This document shows positions 8,344 through 17,034 of a stretch of DNA of 64,000 bases, in pieces. The stretch covers positions 62,001 to 126,000 of the forward strand of contig NZ_PITQ01000008.1 of NCBI RefSeq assembly GCF_002834385.1. The letters run 5' to 3'. The notes under the pieces were generated by a model. It was not told the origin of the DNA. It worked only from the letters and a program-made list of their open reading frames with translations, and ran no database searches. A program made the position numbers and the translations under genes. This stretch comes from Rahnella sp. AA (GTDB lineage: Bacteria; Pseudomonadota; Gammaproteobacteria; Enterobacterales; Enterobacteriaceae). Every line of letters begins with the position of its first letter. The stretch's first letter is position 1.

Positions 8344-9138
8344 ATGAAATTATTCAGAACACGTTTGATGTCGGCCTTATTGCTGATACCAGGGATTTTT
8401 CTTACACAAGCCCCGGCGAAAGCCGCGGAAGAAATAAATACTATTCTGCCAGATCATGTTATTCGCGTCGGCGCGGTTAACGCGCCACCGTGGTATCAAA
8501 AAGATCTGCTCACCAACCAGTGGACCGGCCTGGTCCCCGACGTGGTGCAGGCGATATTCAAAAATACCGATATAAAAATTGAATACGTCGACACTCAATG
8601 GGGCACCGCGGTTGCCGGATTGCAGTCAAATCGTTTCGACATTCTGGGTGGCTTCAACAAGACCCCGGAAAGAGCGAAGGCTGCCGATTTTACGCGCCCG
8701 ATGGGTGCTCATCAGATGGGCGTCCTGACGTTAGAAAAAGATACGAAAAAGTATCAGAACTGGGCGACGATTAACAATCCGCAGACCAAACTTGCCGCCA
8801 TTGACGGTTCAGCGGCGGTGACGCTGTTGCAACCTCAGCTGGACAAGGCGCAGTGGATTATTGTGCCAGACAGCGACAACATGCAATTGCAGATGGAAAG
8901 TGGCCGCGCCGATGCTATCGTGACCAATGATATCCAGATGTCGCAATATATTCAGAAACGCCATCAGGGCACCATGGTGATCCCTGAACCGGTTAAAGAG
9001 CAGGCGACGAATATCGGTCTGCGTCAGAACCGCCCTCAGCTGCAAGCCTGGCTGGATGGTCGGCTGGAGCAGTTGGATAAAGACGGCACACTGAAAGCTA
9101 TCTGGCAAAAATACACTCACCCGGCTAATCAACCCTAA
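8344..9138 (+). CDS. ABC transporter periplasmic solute-binding protein (family 3)
   Basis: This 264-residue protein has a clear Sec signal peptide (MKLFRTRLMSALLLIPGIFLT, cleavage near APAKA-AEE) followed by a family 3 solute-binding fold: IRVGAVNAPPWYQ, LVPDVVQAIF, and FDILGGFNKTPERAKAADFTRPM. This family binds polar amino acids and related small solutes in the periplasm. It is the first gene of an operon; its stop overlaps the start of the ATPase gene (TAATG). The ligand might be related to the MmgE/PrpD substrate encoded downstream. Confidence 0.9.
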   Translation: MKLFRTRLMSALLLIPGIFLTQAPAKAAEEINTILPDHVIRVGAVNAPPWYQKDLLTNQWTGLVPDVVQAIFKNTDIKIEYVDTQWGTAVAGLQSNRFDILGGFNKTPERAKAADFTRPMGAHQMGVLTLEKDTKKYQNWATINNPQTKLAAIDGSAAVTLLQPQLDKAQWIIVPDSDNMQLQMESGRADAIVTNDIQMSQYIQKRHQGTMVIPEPVKEQATNIGLRQNRPQLQAWLDGRLEQLDKDGTLKAIWQKYTHPANQP

Positions 9139-9929
9139 TGACTGAACAGGCCTCTTTGCCGTTACTGAAAATAGAAGCACTCAGCAAATCTTTCTCAGGC
9201 AATAAAATCATTGATGACGTCACCTTCGAGGTTCACCCCTCGGAGGTGATCGGCGTTATTGGCCGCAGCGGCGCAGGGAAATCCACCCTGCTGCGCTGCC
9301 TGAATATGCTGGAGACGCCTGACGGCGGGCACATCTGGCTTGGCAACGAAGAAATCGGTTTTTTCGGAAAGGACAGAAAGCCCGTGAAGCAGCGCACGCT
9401 GGCACGTCAGCGCGCATCAATGGCGATGGTCTTTCAGCATTTCAATTTGTGGCCACACCGCAGCGTTTTGCAAAACATCATCGAGGGACCGGTACAGGTA
9501 CTCGGAATATCGCAAAAAGTCGCCACGGAAAAGGCCATGACTTTGCTCACTCGCATGGGTTTGGCGGAAAAAGCGGCTGATTTTCCGGTTCAGCTCTCCG
9601 GGGGGCAGCAGCAGCGCGTCTCTATTGCCCGTGCGCTGGCCATGGAGCCGCGGGTGATTTTGTTTGATGAGCCGACTTCTGCGCTGGACCCGGAATCTGT
9701 CGGCGAAGTGCTGGCAGTTATCTCCGAGTTAGCGGGTACCGGCACCACGATGATAGTCGTCACTCACGAAATGCGTTTTGCGCTTCAGGTTTGTAGCCGC
9801 CTGTTGCTGATGGATAATGGCAAACTGGTGGGCGAAGCCACCCCGCAGGAAATCTGGTCTCAGGCGGACAACGCCGAAATTCGTCACTTCATGGCGCTGT
9901 CGGGCGTGACGGCGGAGGATCTGCTCTGA
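9138..9929 (+). CDS. Polar amino acid-type ABC transporter ATPase
   Basis: This 263-residue ATPase has Walker A GRSGAGKST (about residue 43), signature [15 protein letters not shown], Walker [14 protein letters not shown] and the switch His in VVTHEM, in the order expected for the GlnQ/HisP class. It overlaps the upstream binding protein gene by one base and the downstream permease by one base (TGATG), which indicates tight translational coupling. It energises import of the solute captured by the protein encoded at 8344. Confidence 0.93.
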   Translation: MTEQASLPLLKIEALSKSFSGNKIIDDVTFEVHPSEVIGVIGRSGAGKSTLLRCLNMLETPDGGHIWLGNEEIGFFGKDRKPVKQRTLARQRASMAMVFQHFNLWPHRSVLQNIIEGPVQVLGISQKVATEKAMTLLTRMGLAEKAADFPVQLSGGQQQRVSIARALAMEPRVILFDEPTSALDPESVGEVLAVISELAGTGTTMIVVTHEMRFALQVCSRLLLMDNGKLVGEATPQEIWSQADNAEIRHFMALSGVTAEDLL

Positions 9930-10606
9930 TGCCGGTTTATCACTGGGACTTCTCGATACTCTGGCAGTATCACGCCATTCTTGTGGATGGGATTTTCACG
10001 ACCTTTAAAATCGTTCTGGCCTCAATCACCTTAAGTATTATCGGCGGTGCCCTGCTTGCACCATTGCGGGGGTCATCTAAAGCGATGATCCGCCTGCCGA
10101 CTCAGGCGCTGATCGAGGTGGTGCGTTCGATTCCACCGCTGGTGCTGATCGTCTGGGCGTACTACTGCCTGCCTATTTTGTTTGGCCTGACGATGTCAGC
10201 CTATCTGACCTGCGTGCTGGCGATTTCCCTCTACGGCAGTGTGTTTTTTGCCGAGATATTTCGTTCCGGGTTGCAATCGGTCGATCACGGTCTTGTTGAG
10301 GCGGGGCTTTCTGTCGGGATGTCACCCCTGAAAGTCTTGTTCCGCATAACCGGGCCGGTCGCTTTTTTGCGTATCCTGCCCGCTTTTGTCAGCCAGTGCG
10401 TGATGTCGATCAAGAATTCGGTACTGGCGAGCTATGTCGCCACCGGCGAAGTGCTGTATCAGGCGCAACGCCTGAGCACCGCGACGTTCCGGCCGCTGGA
10501 AACCCTGACTTTTGTCGCCGTATTTTTTGTAATCACTATCCTGCCGCTGTCGCTGCTGGCGAGCTATACCGAACGTCGGATCCGCACACGTTACTTTAAG
10601 CGTTGA
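9929..10606 (+). CDS. Polar amino acid-type ABC transporter permease
   Basis: This 225-residue inner-membrane protein has five or so hydrophobic helices and the HisM/GlnP-type EAA loop (EAGLSVGMSPLKVLFRITGP, about residues 118-138) that contacts the ATPase. Only one permease gene is present, so the channel is probably a homodimer. It is followed four bases later by the MmgE/PrpD gene, which ties import to metabolism. Confidence 0.92.
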   Translation: MPVYHWDFSILWQYHAILVDGIFTTFKIVLASITLSIIGGALLAPLRGSSKAMIRLPTQALIEVVRSIPPLVLIVWAYYCLPILFGLTMSAYLTCVLAISLYGSVFFAEIFRSGLQSVDHGLVEAGLSVGMSPLKVLFRITGPVAFLRILPAFVSQCVMSIKNSVLASYVATGEVLYQAQRLSTATFRPLETLTFVAVFFVITILPLSLLASYTERRIRTRYFKR

Positions 10607-10610
10607 AAAA

Positions 10611-12023
10611 ATGATGAATACCACCGCCACACGCCAGTTGGTTAAATTCGCCTGCACGTTACAGGCACAGGCGATCCCTGAAGCTATTCGTCATAAAGTC
10701 AGTCTGCATTTACTGGATGGACTCGGCTGTGGCTGGGCAGCAAGCCAGCATCAGAGCAGCGAATCAGCTATCCGCTCTGCCCGCCTGTTTGGCGGCCTGG
10801 GGGATTGCAGCGTATTTGGGCATACCGGGTTTAGCCCGCTGGCGGCCGCTTTTAGCAACGCCGCGGTGATAAATGGTCTGGATCACGACGACGGCGTGGA
10901 AATTGACGGCAAAGGGCTTGGCCACCCCGGTGCAACATTGATTGCCGCCGCAATGGCCGCGCTGGATATCAGCCCGACTCCCGTTAGCCACGAGGCGCTG
11001 ATTACCGCGTTAACCGTAGGTTTTGAGGTAAATAATCGCCTTATTCACGCCATCCAGCCTTCAGCCGGGCGTTTTAATCAGGTATATGGCGTGGCGCAGC
11101 ACCAGTCAATAGGTGCGGCGCTGGTTGCCGGGCTTCTTTTGGAACTGGGTGAGCAACAGTTACATAACGCTGTCGGGCTGGCTGCGGCGTTAACGCCGTT
11201 ACCCAGCTTGCATCAGTACAACTGGCAGCAGCGGCCATTATTATCGATAAAAGATGCCGTCGCCCCGGCTGCACAGGCAGCGGTGCAAGCCGTCATTATG
11301 GCGCAACAGGGTATGAGTGGCAGCCTGGACGTGCTCGACGGCGAACAGGGTTTTTGGCGCATGATCGGCTCAGACCAATTTGCGCCGGAAATCCTCACGC
11401 ACGATCTTGGCAACCACTGGTACGCGGATTACGGCAGTTTTAAAATCTATCCTGCCTGTCGCTGGCTGGCCTGCGCGCTGGAATCGCTGGAAACCCTCGT
11501 TCAGGAAACCGGCTGGCTGGCGGAGGATATCCAGTCTGTCGAGGTGCATACCTTCCCGCGCATTGTTGACGATATGATGGATTATCGCCCGCAAACCGTG
11601 ACCGACGCACAGTTCAGCCTTCCCTGGACCATAGCGGCAGTCGCGGCCGGGCTTGCACCCGGTGCCAATTGGTACACTGAACAAAACATGCAAAATCCGG
11701 CGTTGCTGGCGCTGGCGGATAAAGTCACCGCCATTCTCGATCCGGATTTTACTGCTCGCATGACCGGCCCGGCCCGCCAGCCCGGCGCACGCGTGGTGCT
11801 GACGCATGTCAATGGCAGCCGCTCGGTACAGGAACGCTTTAAACCCTTAGGCAGCGCCGAACGTCCAATCTCTGAGTCAGAGGTCATTGCCAAGGCGCGT
11901 CTGAACCTGACGGACCAGAGTGTAAATGCTGACGCGTTACTTGCACGTGTGATGCAGCAGCACGGAAATGATCGGGTGTTTTACTCTTCTGCCGCTGATC
12001 TGACAGAAGCATTAATTAAATGA
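10611..12023 (+). CDS. MmgE/PrpD family protein
   Basis: This 470-residue protein has the MmgE/PrpD fold: an N-terminal helical domain (LVKFACTLQAQAIPEAIRHK, LDGLGCGWAAS) with the NGLDHDDG and GHPGATLIAAAMA motifs, and a C-terminal alpha/beta lid (YPACRWLACALESLE). The family includes 2-methylcitrate dehydratase, cis-aconitate decarboxylase and iminodisuccinate epimerase. Being the last gene of an amino-acid-type ABC operon argues for an imported amino-dicarboxylate-like substrate rather than propionate metabolism, since no prpBC genes are nearby. It starts with tandem ATGs at 10611 and 10614, four bases after the permease stop. The substrate remains inferred. Confidence 0.85.
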   Translation: MMNTTATRQLVKFACTLQAQAIPEAIRHKVSLHLLDGLGCGWAASQHQSSESAIRSARLFGGLGDCSVFGHTGFSPLAAAFSNAAVINGLDHDDGVEIDGKGLGHPGATLIAAAMAALDISPTPVSHEALITALTVGFEVNNRLIHAIQPSAGRFNQVYGVAQHQSIGAALVAGLLLELGEQQLHNAVGLAAALTPLPSLHQYNWQQRPLLSIKDAVAPAAQAAVQAVIMAQQGMSGSLDVLDGEQGFWRMIGSDQFAPEILTHDLGNHWYADYGSFKIYPACRWLACALESLETLVQETGWLAEDIQSVEVHTFPRIVDDMMDYRPQTVTDAQFSLPWTIAAVAAGLAPGANWYTEQNMQNPALLALADKVTAILDPDFTARMTGPARQPGARVVLTHVNGSRSVQERFKPLGSAERPISESEVIAKARLNLTDQSVNADALLARVMQQHGNDRVFYSSAADLTEALIK

Positions 12024-12113
12024 TCTCACCGGTTACCGAGAATTAACGCAACATCATCAGTTCAGCCTCGTTGCCTGTCCCGGTAAAAAACGGCTCTGCC
12101 CCGCCATCCCGTT

Positions 12114-12149
12114 AAAAAGCCCGCTGAGGGAAATTTCAGCGGGCTTTTT
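12114..12149. terminator. Bidirectional intrinsic terminator
   Basis: The stem AAAAAGCCCGCTGA / TCAGCGGGCTTTTT (12114-12127 with 12136-12149) has an eight-base loop and T/A runs on both flanks. It lies between the convergent MmgE/PrpD and 2OG-oxygenase genes and can serve both. Confidence 0.9.
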
Positions 12150-12186
12150 GTTCACACATGAATCCTAAACGTTAACGCAGAGGAGG

Positions 12187-13176
12187 TTATCCTTTGGCAA
12201 AATTCGCCTGAATACGCTGTTGCAGGTAATCTTCAGCGCTGATGGCCGGATACTTCGCCTGCGGACCCAATATTTCAATGTCTTTGTTTGCCTGACAGAA
12301 AAACGCCAGGCTGTAGCGCGCTCCCTGATACTCGCCGGGCAGCGGATTTCTCACCCGATGGAAATTTGACGGCAACTGGTCGTCACTCCAGCGCATCAGC
12401 ATGTCGCCAATATTACAGGTGATCACATCTTCACGCGGTTCAATGCTGGTCCACTGCTGGCTTTCGCGATCTTTGCCCGGACAAACCTGTAATCCCCCCT
12501 GACCGGGACGCTGGAAAAGCAGCGTCAGGCAGTCAAAATCCGTATGCGCCCCGGCACGCCACATCCCCTGCTCTGACTGCACGGTCGCATAGTAGTGCAG
12601 CATGCGCAGCGTGCTCTGGTAGCTTTTCTGTTCAGGATCGTGCGCCTTTTCGAAAAAGTGTTCAGGAAACCCCAGCCGGAGGGCAAAACATGAAAGTAAC
12701 TTCATGCCCAGTTGCCAGCATTGCGATTCGAAATTCAGCATCGTGCGTTTAAACGCGGGCAGTTCGTGCTCTGCGGGCCATAGCGGGTCCATCAGCGGAC
12801 GGGTAATCTGATAGGATTCTTTCTGATCAGGCGTTTGGGTCGACGGGCGTACCTGAGATTTATTTTCCCAACCGGCGTTGCGCGACAGCGGGTAGCGGGC
12901 CTTAACTTCCTCCGGCAGCGCAAAGAAATCTTCCGTCATGCTGAATGCCTGCCGGATATCGTCCAGCGCGATACCGTGATTACTCACCTGAAAGAAGCCG
13001 ATTTCCACCGCAGCCCGCCACAGTTCGTCGGCAATTTCGTCCTTACGATTTGCAAAATCCGACAGATCGATACAGCGAACCTCACGGGCAAAAGTCTCTT
13101 CGCCCATCGCGCCCATCGTCGCCTCTTTTTCCAGTTCCTGTAATGCATAGCGTTGCGTTTGAGTTGATTGCGTCAT
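12187..13176 (-). CDS. 2-oxoglutarate/Fe(II)-dependent oxygenase, isopenicillin N synthase-like
   Basis: This 329-residue protein has the DIOX_N region (IDLSDFANRKDEIADELWRA, GFFQVSNHGI) and the double-stranded beta-helix iron site: HTDFD (HxD) near residue 213, the distal His in SNFHRV near 270, and the 2-oxoglutarate-binding RYSLAFF (RxS) about ten residues later. Length and motif spacing are normal for the isopenicillin N synthase/flavone synthase-like bacterial group. It would hydroxylate or oxidatively cleave a small molecule in the cytoplasm. It is the last gene of a minus-strand operon with the amidohydrolase (frameshifted) and the binding protein, which points to oxidation of an imported N-heterocycle or a product of it. 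The start has AAGGATAA upstream. Confidence 0.9.
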   Translation of the reverse strand: MTQSTQTQRYALQELEKEATMGAMGEETFAREVRCIDLSDFANRKDEIADELWRAAVEIGFFQVSNHGIALDDIRQAFSMTEDFFALPEEVKARYPLSRNAGWENKSQVRPSTQTPDQKESYQITRPLMDPLWPAEHELPAFKRTMLNFESQCWQLGMKLLSCFALRLGFPEHFFEKAHDPEQKSYQSTLRMLHYYATVQSEQGMWRAGAHTDFDCLTLLFQRPGQGGLQVCPGKDRESQQWTSIEPREDVITCNIGDMLMRWSDDQLPSNFHRVRNPLPGEYQGARYSLAFFCQANKDIEILGPQAKYPAISAEDYLQQRIQANFAKG

Positions 13177-13203
13177 TGTGTTTATCCTTCTTAATCAAAA
13201 AAG

Positions 13204-14636
13204 TTAGCCCGCTGCGCGCTGTTGCAGGGTCCGCACCGCCGATATTGCCTGATGACGCATCGCGTCCAGATCGAGACCGGGAATTACATCGTTTTCGACG
13301 ATAACGCGGCCATTGATCATCAGCGCCCTGAGCGAAGCCCGTCCGCCACAGGCCACCGGGCCGATCGCCATGTCATGCAAGCCGAAATAGCGGGGGTCAT
13401 CCAGCCGGTAAATCGCGATATCTGCCAGCATGCCCACCTGCACGGTGCCACTTTTTTGCAGGCCAAGGATCTGTGCGCCACCGGCGCTGCCCCATCGCAC
13501 AACGTCCTCAATCGTTGCCGCATCGCCACCGCCTTCGAAGCTTCCGCCGTCATAACGCGGTTTCGCCTGCATGCCCTTTCTGGCACGTTGCAAAAGCCAG
13601 GCAGCGTGCGCCTCACTTTGCATGTCGGCGGCCTCGTTCGAGGCTGCGCCGTCCACGCCCAGCGAGACGGGGACACCCGCCTGTTCCAGCGCCAGCAAAT
13701 CCGCAATGCCGCTGCCCAGCCGCCCGTTACTTTGAGGACAGTGCGCAATACCGGTACGCGTCTGCCCCAGCATCGCGATCTCCTGCGGCAACAGCTTCAC
13801 AAGGTGCGCAAACCACACGTCATCCCCCAGCCAGTCGTGCTCAGCGCAAAACTGAACCGGCGTCATGTTAAATTTGGCGCGCGCGGCATCGAGATAATCC
13901 ACCGTTTCAGAAAGGTGGCTGTGCAGCCGGATACCTAAATGTCGTGCCAGTTTTGCCATTTCGCGCAGTTGCGGGCCAGGTGCCGAATGCAGCAGCGTGG
14001 TCGGTGCCATCACCACACGGCGCAACGACGTCGGCTCCGGGCAGTGATAGCGGCTGACAAGGCGCTCCATATCGGCCATGTAATGATCGAAGCTCTCCGG
14101 ACGCAGCGCCTGCGGCAAATCTTGCTCGATCGCCCGCCCCTGTGTAGCGCCACCCCGGCACAGCACAATGCGCATTCCCAGCGCCTCTCCTCTCCCTCAT
14201 CGAACAGGATCTCCGAGGTATCAAACGGCATGTCCGGCCAGTAGAGATAGTTGTGATCGGCTACCGTGGCGCAGCCCGAACGCAGCAGCTCTGTTAACCC
14301 GATACGCACCGCCAGACGAAAAGCCGGCTCGTCGAAGGTGGCGCGAAAACGATAAGGCGTGGCACTTAGCCACGCAGTCAGGCTTTTATTCAGCCCCTGG
14401 GGTTCTCCTTTAAGCAATGACTGAAACAGGTGATGGTGAGTATTGACCCAGGCCGGGTAGACCACGCAGTCACGTGCGTCGAGCAGCCGCTCATCCGGTA
14501 ATGCCGTCAGGGAGCCAATGGCCTCGATCACGCCATCACGGACGCGAATATCTGTCCCGGCGTGGCGCGCCGCATCCCCCGGTAACCCGGTCAGGATCGC
14601 GTGTGCATTTTTAATCAGCAATGAGTGGGATGACAT
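13204..14636 (-). pseudogene. 8-oxoguanine deaminase-like amidohydrolase, frameshifted by a 5-bp tandem duplication
   Basis: The N-terminal part starts at 14636 (GAGGAG Shine-Dalgarno) and contains the metal motif NTHHHLFQSLLKG; the C-terminal part carries LHSHLSET, HLVKLL, HCPQSNGRLGSG and LGVDGAASNE, together the zinc ligands and catalytic Asp of the 8-oxoguanine/hydroxyatrazine-type deaminases. The two parts are in different frames. At 14184-14193 the plus strand has CCTCTCCTCT, two copies of CCTCT. Removing one restores DEGEALGMR and a single ~475-codon frame. The original enzyme would deaminate an aminated heterocycle in the cytoplasm. It lies directly downstream of the binding protein gene. 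As given it is inactive; a sequencing error or slippage-type variation is also possible. Confidence 0.85.
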
Positions 14637-14647
14637 CGCAACACTCC

Positions 14648-15634
14648 TCAAGGTTTAACCTGCATGTGCTCAACAAACTCAGTGGTATAAGCCTGTTTCC
14701 AGTCGGTATCCGCATTTAACAGTTTGGCGTTGACCATGAAATCACGGGTTTTCTGCCAGCGGGCTTGCGTCATGGTGCCCCAGCCCTGCGTTGCCGCATC
14801 CCCGCCGTCAATCAGGTGATGCTCTTTGATTTGCTGAACGCCCCAGGCCAGCAGATCATCGGTCATTTTCGGGTTATCCTTTTTAATCAGCGCGTTGCCC
14901 GGCGACGGGTCCTGCAGATAGCTGACCCAACCTTCCATTGACGCACGCACGAATTTCGCCATCGCGTCTTTACGGCTGCTGATAAGATCCGGACGTGTGA
15001 TCAAAATCCCGCCATAAGGGGGATATCCGTGTTCCGAGAAGAGAAAGAAATTAGATTTCACCCCGGCCTTCTGCGCCTGAAAAACCTCAGAGCTGACATA
15101 GGCTTGCTGCGCGACGTTATCGTCGGCCACAAAGGGCTGGATGTTAAAGGTATAGGGGCGAACCTGTGAGTCGCTGAGCTGGTATCGCGCCTTAAGCCAC
15201 GGCCACCAGGTCGATTGCCCGGAGCCGGACACCAGAATGGTTTTGTCCTTCAAACCGTCAAGGGAAGTGACGGAAGCATGCGTCAGCAGGCCCTGCGGAT
15301 CGAACTGGAACGGTGCCGCGATGGCTTTGGCCTGAAAACCCCGCTGCACTGATTCGAGCAACTGGAGATCGTAACCGATGATCACATCGGCGCGTTTTGA
15401 CAACAGCAGCTGCATGCCGTTGATCTGCGAGCCGGACTGAATGCTGACATCCAGCCCGTAATGTTTGTAAATGCCTGTCGCCAGCGCCTGATAATAACCG
15501 CCCTGCTCCGCCTGGGCGTACCAGGACGTCAGCAAGACGAGTTTCTCATCAGCGTGAGCCGTCAGTGAAAGCAGGCCGGGGATCAGCGCGCTCAGCACGC
15601 AGCAAGACAGGGGAATGCGGGATATTAACTTCAT
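14648..15634 (-). CDS. NMT1/SsuA-like ABC substrate-binding protein
   Basis: I place the start at 15634 (MKLISRIP), with AGGAGAGGAGCA before it. A signal peptide (cleavage after LTAHA) precedes a two-lobed fold of the NMT1/THI5/SsuA group: LVLLTSWYAQAEQGGYYQALATGIYKHYGLDV, then a conserved hinge. The protein is clearly paralogous to the one at 20687-21670 (shared SWYAQAE/NWYAQAE, YTFNIQPF/YTFSVQPF, YPPYG motifs). No permease or ATPase accompanies it, so it probably shares those at 21667-23314. Members of this group bind pyrimidines, aromatic sulfonates and similar ring compounds. It is the first gene of the operon leading to the amidohydrolase and the 2OG oxygenase. Confidence 0.88.
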   Translation of the reverse strand: MKLISRIPLSCCVLSALIPGLLSLTAHADEKLVLLTSWYAQAEQGGYYQALATGIYKHYGLDVSIQSGSQINGMQLLLSKRADVIIGYDLQLLESVQRGFQAKAIAAPFQFDPQGLLTHASVTSLDGLKDKTILVSGSGQSTWWPWLKARYQLSDSQVRPYTFNIQPFVADDNVAQQAYVSSEVFQAQKAGVKSNFFLFSEHGYPPYGGILITRPDLISSRKDAMAKFVRASMEGWVSYLQDPSPGNALIKKDNPKMTDDLLAWGVQQIKEHHLIDGGDAATQGWGTMTQARWQKTRDFMVNAKLLNADTDWKQAYTTEFVEHMQVKP

Positions 15635-15895
15635 TGCTCCTCTCCTAATCATCGCCGGAGGGAGGGCAAGCAGATGCAGCTCAGCCCCCTGACCGGCTCA
15701 AAATGAACCGCGAAATGGTTGCTGAGCAATGTCCCGCGCAGTTATCTGCACTGACCGCTTCTACTCATTTCTAACTATACAAAAAGGATGCCAACTCCGC
15801 CGGTGCACTGTCTGTGCGCCTTATCAGGGGATCCGTTTTCCATGGCCTGCAACTTTTGATTCATCACGGAGCGTTGCGCACCAAATAAGTGCAAG

Positions 15896-16819
15896 TTACT
15901 GTTTGTCGTGGCCAGGCGTCTGAATCTGACTAAAGAGCATCTCCAGCTGTTTAAGCATCATCGAAGCCGCCAGGGAAAGCTGCCTTGCCGGAGCCACGCA
16001 CAGCGACAGCGTGAAGGTTTTTAATTGCGGATCGGTCAGCGGAATAAACTGTAATTCGTCGTTTTGTACCTCATCCATGATATCGAGCCAGCACAGAATA
16101 CCGATGCCGATTTTCTCTTTAATCAGGGAGCGGATCATATGAATGTTATTTGATACCGCGACCTCATTAATCATGTCCCCGTTGATATTCATCAGCGCCT
16201 GAACTGGCTCGGCAAGCATCAGCGGCGCAGAAGGCAGGATGAACGGATATTCCATGCACTGATTAAAACGGACACCGCTTTTGCCCCCGAGCGGGTGCCC
16301 TTTTGGCACCACGACGCCGAGATCGATTTCTGCAAACGCCCGCACCTGCAGCTCTTTGGAGCTTTGCGGATTCAGCATAAGCCCGAAATCGGCATCGCCC
16401 GACATCAGCGCCTGCTGAATATCGACGTTATTCATCGTCGTCAGGGTAAATGAAATGTTCGGGTAGTCGAGATGCACCTTTCTGAGCATTGCCGAGAAAA
16501 AATGCCGGTTGATAGCATCGATGGTGGCGATCCTCACATGCCCTCTGCGCAGCCCCCGCAGATCGTCGAGCTGTTCACAAACGCGGGAAAAATCCTTTTT
16601 CCAGTTGTTGGCAGCATGTAACAAAAGCTCACCGGCCGCCGTCAGCCGCAGCCCGGTGGGGTGTCGTTCAAACAGCGGCATCGACAGCTCGTTTTCAACC
16701 CGCAGTATCTGCCGGTCAATCGACGAAGCGGCGACATGCAGGGTTTCGGACGCCTTGCGAAACGAGCCCTGGCGGGCAACTTCAGTGAAGTACAGTAAAA
16801 ACCGGGAGAATGCGAACAT
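15896..16819 (-). CDS. LysR-family regulator of the catabolic island
   Basis: The likely start is MFAFSRFLLYF at 16819. The HTH region (residues about 1-60, RKASETLHVAASSIDRQIL) and the effector domain are complete; total length is about 307. It lies at the centre of the island: upstream of the minus-strand binding protein operon (240 bp away) and divergent from the plus-strand operon starting at 17035. This is the natural position for a regulator of both arms. Genes of this kind respond to a pathway intermediate; which one is not evident. Confidence 0.88.
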   Translation of the reverse strand: MFAFSRFLLYFTEVARQGSFRKASETLHVAASSIDRQILRVENELSMPLFERHPTGLRLTAAGELLLHAANNWKKDFSRVCEQLDDLRGLRRGHVRIATIDAINRHFFSAMLRKVHLDYPNISFTLTTMNNVDIQQALMSGDADFGLMLNPQSSKELQVRAFAEIDLGVVVPKGHPLGGKSGVRFNQCMEYPFILPSAPLMLAEPVQALMNINGDMINEVAVSNNIHMIRSLIKEKIGIGILCWLDIMDEVQNDELQFIPLTDPQLKTFTLSLCVAPARQLSLAASMMLKQLEMLFSQIQTPGHDKQ

Positions 16820-17034
16820 AGTGTAGTGCTCTCTTTTATGCAACGGGACGTGCGAATCAAAGCGCTGGACGCAACAGTTTTATAACAATAACGTAGCTTT
16901 CATTGCAACGGGAACAATCGTTTCATCGCTTTAAAAGCAAAATTTTCGCCCCCTTATTGCTATGGCGGCGGATTGTGCGGCGAACGGATTGAACTTTCCC
17001 TTTTATGAATGGCTTATCAAAGTAAATACGGTAA

